Positions 54,960 to 60,408 of a DNA stretch of 60,408 nucleotides are shown here, in pieces. The DNA is from Silicimonas sp. (GTDB lineage Bacteria > Pseudomonadota > Alphaproteobacteria > Rhodobacterales > Rhodobacteraceae). The notes beneath the pieces were generated by a model. That model was not told the origin of the DNA, did no database searches, and was given only the letters and a program-made list of their open reading frames with translations. The DNA is taken from the NCBI GenBank assembly GCA_013002465.1, contig JABDJO010000043.1, positions 1 through 60,408 on the forward strand, written 5' to 3'. Position 1 is the first letter of the stretch. Each line of letters begins with the position of its first letter. A program made the position numbers and the translations under genes.

Positions 54960-55767
54960 GCTTAGAACCCTTCTGATCGCCATTTCAATGGCATGTATTG
55001 CGATGACCGCCAAGGGGCATGAGTTTTGGATTGACCCGGTGAAGTATCAGACTGCTTCTGACGAACAGGTCGTCGCAGATCTGCGTGTTGGTCAGGATTT
55101 CGAAGGATCAAGCCAGTCGTACATCCCTCGGAATTTCGTGCGGTTCGAGGCCTGGCTTGGTGAAATGCGCAATGACGTGCCCGGTGTTGTGGGCGACCGG
55201 CCCGCCGTTAACATGGCCGCACCCGGCGAAGGCTTGTTGGTGATGGTTCACGAAACAACGGACAGTTTTCTGACCTGGAGCACTTGGGAAAAGTTTGTCG
55301 GTTTTCTGGTTCACAAGGATGCGGAATGGGTCATCGCCAGGCATGATGCCGGTGGGTATTCGCGCGAAAAAATCCGCGAGGCCTATTCCCGCTACGCCAA
55401 ATCCCTGATCGCAGTGGGCAACGGCGCGGGCCGGGACCAAGCTGTGGGGTTGATCACCGAATTTGTCGCCCTTGAGAATCCCTATACCGGGCAGATGGAT
55501 GACGGCATCGACGTGCTGGTGCTGTACGAGGACATGCCACGTGCCGACAGCCAGATTGAAGTTTTCGAAAAATCCCCCGACGGATCGGTCGCGGTTTTCA
55601 CGCAAAAGACCGACAAGGACGGGCAAGCAACCATCCCGGTCCAGCGCGGCCATCGGTATATGCTGGACGCCGTTGTGCTTCGTAAGCCATCCTCGGACCT
55701 TGCCGACAAGAATGTGCTGTGGGAAAGCCTTTGGGCGAACCTCACGTTCCTGGTGCCACCGAATTAG
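54958..55767 (+). CDS. DUF4198-type periplasmic protein
   Basis: A 269-residue exported protein: MLRTLLIAISMACIAMTAKG is a signal peptide and the mature protein starts HEFWIDPVKYQ, the N-terminal His typical of DUF4198 proteins often found beside nickel/cobalt transport genes. The C-terminal 80 residues form a carboxypeptidase-regulatory-like beta domain (KTDKDGQATIPVQRGHRYML). It is divergent from HupE; the two starts share CATG. Probably binds metal in the periplasm and works with HupE (inference). Confidence 0.82.
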   Translation: MLRTLLIAISMACIAMTAKGHEFWIDPVKYQTASDEQVVADLRVGQDFEGSSQSYIPRNFVRFEAWLGEMRNDVPGVVGDRPAVNMAAPGEGLLVMVHETTDSFLTWSTWEKFVGFLVHKDAEWVIARHDAGGYSREKIREAYSRYAKSLIAVGNGAGRDQAVGLITEFVALENPYTGQMDDGIDVLVLYEDMPRADSQIEVFEKSPDGSVAVFTQKTDKDGQATIPVQRGHRYMLDAVVLRKPSSDLADKNVLWESLWANLTFLVPPN

Positions 55768-55774
55768 TATCGGT

Positions 55775-56548
55775 TCAGCAAGGCCCGAATACGTCAGGCT
55801 GATAGACAACCTGCATCAGATATAGGCCATAAGGCGGCGCGACAGGGCCGCAGGCGGCTCGGTCTTTTGCCTCAAGGGCGGACTTGACGTCGTTTGGATG
55901 CCAGGCCCCGGCGCCGACGCGTTCCAACGTACCCATGATCGAGCGGACCTGATTGTGCAGAAAACTGCGTGCTCTGAGGTGTGCGGTGATTTCGGACCCG
56001 GCGTTGGTTTGCCGGACGTTTATCTTGATCTCGTCCAGGGTCTTGACCGGACTTTGCGATTGGCATTGCACAGAGCGGAATGTGGTAAAATCATGGGTGC
56101 CGATCAGGTGGTCAGCCCCCGCTTGCATGGCGTCGGTATCAAGCATTTTGCTAACTCGCCACGCCTTGCCAGCGTCATGAACCAGCGGGGCACGTCGCAG
56201 GATGATCCGATAGATATAGCGTCTTTCAACAGCAGAAAACCGCGCGTGCCAATCGTCACCGACCTCCGCGCACGCGGTGATGGCAATGGGATCGGGCTTC
56301 AGGTGATGGTTCAGGGCTTCGCTCAGGCGAAAAGGGTTCCATTTTCGCGACATGTCGCAATGCGCCACCTGTCCGAAAGCGTGAACTCCTGCGTCGGTCC
56401 GTCCTGCTGCGGCAATCGAGGGGGCGTCCGGTTCAAACTTTAAAAGCGCCGATTCGACGGCTGCTTGAACCGATGGAACCGAGTTCTGGCGTTGCCACCC
56501 CGAAAAGGGGCGTCCGTCGTACTCAATTTTCATAGCAAATCGCGGCAT
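55775..56548 (-). CDS. truA: tRNA pseudouridine synthase A
   Basis: A 257-residue enzyme modifying U38-40 of tRNA anticodon arms. [20 protein letters not shown] contains the catalytic Asp (GRTDAGV); [16 protein letters not shown] is the N terminus and [17 protein letters not shown] the C-terminal block. ATG at 56548 is chosen; a GTG 21 bases upstream gives a slightly longer form. It ends 7 bases from the convergent DUF4198 gene. Confidence 0.96.
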   Translation of the reverse strand: MPRFAMKIEYDGRPFSGWQRQNSVPSVQAAVESALLKFEPDAPSIAAAGRTDAGVHAFGQVAHCDMSRKWNPFRLSEALNHHLKPDPIAITACAEVGDDWHARFSAVERRYIYRIILRRAPLVHDAGKAWRVSKMLDTDAMQAGADHLIGTHDFTTFRSVQCQSQSPVKTLDEIKINVRQTNAGSEITAHLRARSFLHNQVRSIMGTLERVGAGAWHPNDVKSALEAKDRAACGPVAPPYGLYLMQVVYQPDVFGPC

Positions 56549-56579
56549 CGCCTTAGCCTTAAACGCCACTCACGGAATG

Positions 56580-56621
56580 CACAAGTGTCACAATTTAAGT
56601 GATGCAAATCAATCACTTGTG
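56580..56621. promoter_or_regulatory. Nested inverted repeats upstream of truA
   Basis: CACAAGTG (56580-56587) and CACTTGTG (56614-56621) form 8-bp arms, and inside them AAGTGAT (56597-56603) pairs with ATCACTT (56612-56618) around an 8-base spacer. Located between divergent truA and the two-component operon; candidate operator for either. Confidence 0.45.
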
Positions 56622-56722
56622 GGGAAATCCCGGAGTTTGAAAAATCTCTGCACAGCCTCTGCACGAGCATCGCAGCCGTTCTGCACTTCGATGTTAGATA
56701 TTTATCACGAGGCACGCATTTC

Positions 56723-56761
56723 ACCTGCCGGGAAGTATTGTCCCCTCGCTCCCCGGCAGGT
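56723..56761 (+). promoter_or_regulatory. 10-bp inverted repeat before the response regulator gene
   Basis: ACCTGCCGGG (56723-56732) and CCCGGCAGGT (56752-56761) are perfect complements separated by 19 bases, 50 bases before the regulator ATG. It could be a leader hairpin or an operator bound by the response regulator itself. Confidence 0.5.
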
Positions 56762-56810
56762 ACGCCCATAACCTCTCACACAACACACATTACCCAGGCC
56801 CCACCCAGTC

Positions 56811-57518
56811 ATGAGTTCTCAGACCATACTTGTTGTCGACGATGACCCTCAGATCCGTGAAGTTCTGGGGATGGCGCTTGAACGGGCCGGGTTTGAAGCC
56901 GTTATGGCGCGTGATGGTGCCGAGGGGCTGGTGCAGGCGCGCTCTGTCCAGCCCGCGCTCGCTGTGCTTGACATCGGCTTGCCCGAAATGGACGGTCTTG
57001 AGCTTTGCAAGGCAATCCGGCGCGAAAGTGACCTTCCAATTCTGTTCCTGACAGCCCGGGACGACGAAGTCGACCGCATACTTGGGTTGGAACTTGGCGG
57101 TGACGATTATGTCACCAAGCCTTTCAGCCCGCGCGAACTGGTGGCTCGGGTACGGGCGATCCTCAAGCGGGTCGGAGGTGGCGCAGCTACATCGGAAGAG
57201 CCCGAGACCGGTGTCTTGCAGATTGGTCGGTTGTCTTTGGTGCCTGAGTCTCATGTCTGCAAGGTCGATGATCAGAGCGTAACTTTAACGTCGACGGAAA
57301 TCACCATCCTTGGCAAGCTCATGTCACGTCCGAAACAGGTCTTTAGCCGCCCCGCGCTTGTGGATGCGATCTGGGGCCCGGGAATGGTCGTCAGCGATCG
57401 TACGCTTGATAGTCACTTGCGAAACTTGCGCTCGAAACTGGCTGACGCTGGTTGCCCGGATGCAATTGAAACTCTTCATGGTGTCGGGCTTAGGATGGGG
57501 CCGTGTCTAGGTATGTAG
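56811..57518 (+). CDS. OmpR/PhoB-family response regulator
   Basis: A 235-residue regulator. Receiver domain 1-120 with VVDDDPQ (acidic pocket), VLDIGLPEMDG (phospho-acceptor Asp54), LTARDD (Thr81) and VTKPFSPREL (Lys103); winged-helix domain 135-235 ending SHLRNLRSKLADAG and ETLHGVGLRMGP. It resembles the CreB/KdpE branch. It overlaps the kinase gene by 16 bases, so the pair is coupled. Signal and targets are unknown. Confidence 0.93.
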   Translation: MSSQTILVVDDDPQIREVLGMALERAGFEAVMARDGAEGLVQARSVQPALAVLDIGLPEMDGLELCKAIRRESDLPILFLTARDDEVDRILGLELGGDDYVTKPFSPRELVARVRAILKRVGGGAATSEEPETGVLQIGRLSLVPESHVCKVDDQSVTLTSTEITILGKLMSRPKQVFSRPALVDAIWGPGMVVSDRTLDSHLRNLRSKLADAGCPDAIETLHGVGLRMGPCLGM

Positions 57519-58480
57519 CCCCAAAATGGCGCCCACCCTTGATGTTCGTACTGGGTGGGTCGCTTTTGGCGATCCTAGTGCTGCCAGTCTATGCAACGCT
57601 TTTTGCTGAGTATCTGACACCACTTCTTGGTCGCAAGAACGCGATTTTCACGGTGGCGTCGGGATCATTCCTGGCGACTCTTGTTCTGGGCTGGTTGTTA
57701 TGGCGCTTGATCCTGTCGCCGGTTCAGGCCCTGGCCGCAAAGGCCGAGGAGATTCGCGGCGGTAGCGCGCCCGAAGCATTGGACCACTACGGAACACCTG
57801 AGATCGGAGAGTTGGCGCAGGCCGTCCTGGATATGGCCGAGGTCCTGCAATCGCGTGAAATGGCGGTTCGGGGTTATACCGACCACGTTACCCATGAATT
57901 GAAGACGCCTTTGACGGCCATTCGTGGCGCTGCGGAACTGCTTGAGGTGGAAGAGGACCTGCCTGCCGGTGCCAAGCGCCTGGTGGCAACCATTGCCGGG
58001 GCAGAAAAGCGCGCAGTCAAGCTTCTGGGTGCCGCCCGTTCGATTGCCGCCGCCCGGATGCCAGAACATCGTGGCACGACCACATTGCACGATTGTATCC
58101 CCGAATTAAATTCGCGTGTCGAAAAGCTTTCGATCGAAGTTCAGAACGCCCGAGAATCCTTGCCTCTTGCCAAATCCGGACTGAACGTCGTTCTGGGGCA
58201 TATTGTCGAAAACGCGGAAGAAGCCGGTGCGACGCGGGTCACGCTTGATAGCGGGCGTGACGACAATGGCGCATGGCTGACCGTGGCTGACAACGGTCCC
58301 GGTATTAGCGATGGCAATGTTGGGCAAGTCTTTGAGCCGTTTTTCACAACGCGCCGGGATTCGGGCGGCACAGGGATGGGATTGGCCATCGTGCAAACGC
58401 TATTGCTGGCTCACGGTTGCAGGATTGAACTGGTGGACACCGGCGAGGATGGTGGAACCAAGTTTCGGATAGATTTCTAG
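57503..58480 (+). CDS. Sensor histidine kinase
   Basis: A 325-residue membrane kinase: TM1 about 12-35, a very short periplasmic loop, TM2 about 50-72, HAMP-like region to 120, then DHVTHELKTPLTAIRGAAEL with the phospho-acceptor His131 and an HATPase domain with LTVADNGPGISDGN (N/G1) and GGTGMGLAIVQTLL (G2). The small sensor loop suggests it perceives a membrane or intracellular cue or a partner protein; the layout recalls CreC. GTG start at 57503 inside the regulator gene. Confidence 0.92.
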   Translation: MSRYVAPKWRPPLMFVLGGSLLAILVLPVYATLFAEYLTPLLGRKNAIFTVASGSFLATLVLGWLLWRLILSPVQALAAKAEEIRGGSAPEALDHYGTPEIGELAQAVLDMAEVLQSREMAVRGYTDHVTHELKTPLTAIRGAAELLEVEEDLPAGAKRLVATIAGAEKRAVKLLGAARSIAAARMPEHRGTTTLHDCIPELNSRVEKLSIEVQNARESLPLAKSGLNVVLGHIVENAEEAGATRVTLDSGRDDNGAWLTVADNGPGISDGNVGQVFEPFFTTRRDSGGTGMGLAIVQTLLLAHGCRIELVDTGEDGGTKFRIDF

Positions 58481-58514
58481 ATCTGGGGTCGGATAACTGG
58501 CTGCAGCGGCAGTA

Positions 58515-58682
58515 TCAGGATTTGCCAGCGCGCCCGGTCTTTTGAGGGATCACCGGGTTGTCTGCAAGGTGGATAATCAAGGTCGAACATTTGACATGCA
58601 GGAATAGCGTCATCGACCTGGCAGGCTTGGGTGAAACACGCTTGGCCACGGCGGGTTGCGGAAATGAAATGACGTTGTTCAT
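58515..58682 (-). CDS. Small unknown protein (55 aa)
   Basis: ATG at 58682, preceded by CAGGAGTATAGTTTG, opens MNNVISFPQPAVAKRVSPKP then a mixed, partly hydrophobic stretch (MTLFLHVKCSTLIIHLADNP) and stops at 58515. Short basic proteins starting MNNVIxFP are common in roseobacters, which with the good RBS supports it. It fills most of the gap between the kinase and the MBL gene. Function unknown. Confidence 0.5.
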   Translation of the reverse strand: MNNVISFPQPAVAKRVSPKPARSMTLFLHVKCSTLIIHLADNPVIPQKTGRAGKS

Positions 58683-58857
58683 CAAACTATACTCCTGAAC
58701 CTAAGCCGAGTGTGACCGCGGTTTGTGACCGAGTATGGGCACAAACAGGGTATCTTTTCGGTTAATGTTGAGAACGTAAGAACAGTTAATGAAGGAAAAG
58801 CGTCCAACGTCAGATGGTTACAGTTGAAAATGCTGGCAATTCAGAAGCGCGTCAGCC

Positions 58858-59682
58858 TTAGTGTTTGCCGTTTTTCCCAAAGGACACATCCGGCAGGCTT
58901 AAGCGCATGCCGTCATAGGCGGGTTCGACCGTATCCGGGGTGTCGTTCTGAACCGTTTCATAGTCCATGTCGATGTGCATGTTCGTCAGCACCGCGCGCT
59001 TGGGTGAGAGCCGTTCGATCCACTCCAGCGTTCTTTCAAGATGGGCATGGGTTGGATGCGGATCACGTCTGAGAGCATCGACGATCCAAATGTCCAAGTT
59101 CTCTAGGAAATGCCAGCTTTCCTTATATATTTCAGATACATCTGGTAGATAAACCAATCCGCCAATGCGAAAACCCAAAGCGTCTATTGCACCGTGATCC
59201 ACAGGGAAGGGCTTGAACGTGATTTCGCCACCGGCGCCACCAATTACCACATCTCCGTTGATCGTGTGCATATCCAGAATGGGCGGATAGGGTGACCCCT
59301 CGGGTTGCACGAAGGCATAGCCAAAGCTGGCGAACAAGCGTTCTTGGGTCGGGCCATCGGCCCAGACCGACAGCCGTTCCCGGCGGTTGAATACGATCAT
59401 GCGCAGGTCGTCGATACCATGCACATGATCGGCATGGCCATGGGTGAAGATAACGGCGTCAAGCACTCCCACGTCGGCGTTCAAAAGCTGTTGGCGCATG
59501 TCGGGCGAGGTGTCGATTAAAACTCTTGTGGTCCCGGCCTCGCTGGTTCGTTCCACCAGCAAGGAACAACGGCTGCGGCGGTTCTTTGGGTTTGTCGGAT
59601 CACAAGCTCCCCAAAGCCCGCCAAGCCGTGGAACACCACCCGAAGAGCCGCACCCGAGGATGGTAAACGTCAGCTCCCCCAT
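58858..59682 (-). CDS. MBL-fold metallohydrolase (PhnP-like)
   Basis: A 274-residue metallo-beta-lactamase-fold phosphodiesterase. FTHGHADHVHGIDDLR is the HxHxDH metal motif, ILGCGSSGGVPRLG the N-terminal strand and loop, FPVDHG the third metal-ligand region and TNMHIDMDYE the late ligand. It resembles PhnP (cyclic ribose phosphodiesterase) but no phn genes are near. It overlaps tatD by 13 bases; the tatD-MBL pair is a common alphaproteobacterial arrangement, often following metG or holB. Confidence 0.9.
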   Translation of the reverse strand: MGELTFTILGCGSSGGVPRLGGLWGACDPTNPKNRRSRCSLLVERTSEAGTTRVLIDTSPDMRQQLLNADVGVLDAVIFTHGHADHVHGIDDLRMIVFNRRERLSVWADGPTQERLFASFGYAFVQPEGSPYPPILDMHTINGDVVIGGAGGEITFKPFPVDHGAIDALGFRIGGLVYLPDVSEIYKESWHFLENLDIWIVDALRRDPHPTHAHLERTLEWIERLSPKRAVLTNMHIDMDYETVQNDTPDTVEPAYDGMRLSLPDVSFGKNGKH

Positions 59683-60408
59683 GCCGCTGCCTTCGCAAAA
59701 AGCCGATTGAAGTTATCCTCAGTCTGAGCAGCGAAGTCCTTGTATTCCATTGCAAAGACCTCAGCCCCTATTCGCGCCGTATCGACCACGAAAGAGGGTT
59801 CGTTTCGCTTGCCACGATTTGGCGGTGGCGCCAGATAGGGAGCATCGGTTTCCACCAGGATACGATCCACAGGCGTCGCGGCGAAAATTTCCCTCAATGC
59901 CTGGCTTTTTGGAAACGCCGCGATCCCCGACATCGACAGAAAAAACCCAAGCTGAAGGGCGGCTTCGGCAAGTGCGGCACCCGAAGAAAAGCAATGCATG
60001 ACGCAGCCATATCCCCCAGCACGATATTCGTCACCGAGGATCCGAGCCATATCCTCGTCTGCATCGCGGGCATGAATGATAAGCGGCAATCCGGTTTGGC
60101 GCGCCGCCTCGATGTGGATACGCAGGCTTTCCTGCTGAATGGCGAGACTGTCGCGTGTGTAATAGTAATCAAGCCCGGTCTCTCCGATCCCGACGAGTTT
60201 TGGATGATCCGCCAAAGTCACCAGGTCCTCGACAGCGACCAGGGGCTCTTTAGCCGCAGACATAGGATGCGTCCCGGCGGCATAGAAAACGGGATCGTGG
60301 GCTTCGGCGATGGCCCGAACAGCCGATTCTTGTGAAAGCCGCGTGCAGATCGTTACCATACGGTTAACGCCGCGCGATCGGGCGCGCGCGACAAGTGCGT
60401 CAAGCTCT
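59670..60408 (-). CDS. tatD: TatD family metal-dependent hydrolase, 5' end outside window
   Basis: About 246 C-terminal residues of a TIM-barrel nuclease of the TatD/YcfH family. GIGETGLDYYY carries the metal Glu, IIHARDADEDM a metal His, VMHCFSSG another His and VETDAPYLAPPPNRGKRNEP the Asp and the TDAPxLxP signature. The frame stays open to the window edge upstream of Met 60359 (residues LDALVARARSRGVNR precede it), so that Met is internal. TatD nucleases degrade DNA or trim RNA in repair and quality control. Confidence 0.94.
   Translation of the reverse strand, partial: ELDALVARARSRGVNRMVTICTRLSQESAVRAIAEAHDPVFYAAGTHPMSAAKEPLVAVEDLVTLADHPKLVGIGETGLDYYYTRDSLAIQQESLRIHIEAARQTGLPLIIHARDADEDMARILGDEYRAGGYGCVMHCFSSGAALAEAALQLGFFLSMSGIAAFPKSQALREIFAATPVDRILVETDAPYLAPPPNRGKRNEPSFVVDTARIGAEVFAMEYKDFAAQTEDNFNRLFAKAAAWGS

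Overview
The window looks like chromosomal DNA of an alphaproteobacterium of the order Rhodobacterales, most likely the Roseobacter group. This rests on protein-level recognition: a DUF6478-type protein, a PrpE-type propionyl-CoA synthetase, two-domain MaeB malic enzyme, the ihfB-lapA-trpF run and an NDUFS6-like zinc protein. The DNA is GC-rich and densely coding, with many ATGA or GTGA overlaps. No rRNA, tRNA, CRISPR array, prophage or complete insertion sequence was seen. The window opens inside cmk (5' end missing) and closes inside tatD (5' end missing).

Layout. 0-8 kb: cmk, an aldo/keto reductase, a TetR regulator, a Tat-signal protein coupled to a kinase-fold protein, an MFS exporter, a citrate synthase-like lyase, a GNAT domain read in frame into an M24 peptidase, and an Lrp/AsnC regulator. 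8-16.5 kb is the variable part: a small ParB/Srx-like protein, an unrecognised AT-richer 423-aa gene, lepA, a cluster of GTAG-footed palindromes beside a REP-associated tyrosine transposase (RAYT), several tiny membrane proteins, an orphan YefM/Phd-like protein with TGTACA boxes, and a DksA-like zinc finger protein. 16.5-25 kb: alpha/beta hydrolase, glyA, nadK, a lipoprotein, prpE and maeB. 25-29 kb: the pyrimidine salvage operon cdd-deoA-deoB-upp. 29-35 kb: sseA, acetyltransferase, aminotransferase, folC/accD. 35-42 kb: CPBP protease, ilvD, lipoprotein, DUF6478, zinc finger and HIT proteins, and a divergent GT14 glycosyltransferase/sulfotransferase pair. 43-47 kb: ihfB-lapA-trpF-GNAT and a class A penicillin-binding protein. 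47-56.5 kb: GFA protein, ogt, a decayed livH fragment, ileS, hemF, SDR, a HupE/DUF4198 pair and truA. 56.5-60.4 kb: a two-component system, then tatD and an MBL hydrolase.

How genes work together. cdd, deoA, deoB and upp catabolise and salvage pyrimidine nucleosides. prpE has clustered TTTGCAAA half-sites upstream, the motif family bound by short-chain acyl-CoA regulators, so it probably responds to propionyl-CoA. maeB carries a 24-bp palindrome just before its start. accD and folC are paired. HupE and the DUF4198 protein look like a metal-uptake pair and start from overlapping codons.

The strongest non-routine signals are the RAYT with its GTAG hairpins (one of which uses the lepA stop codon as its foot), the TTTGCAAA cluster, the orphan antitoxin-like gene with TGTACA operators, the maeB palindrome, the unrecognised gene next to lepA and the group of tiny membrane proteins. 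I did not find a complete new multi-gene system. Start choices and family names come from reading the sequence and recalled family knowledge, without database searches.
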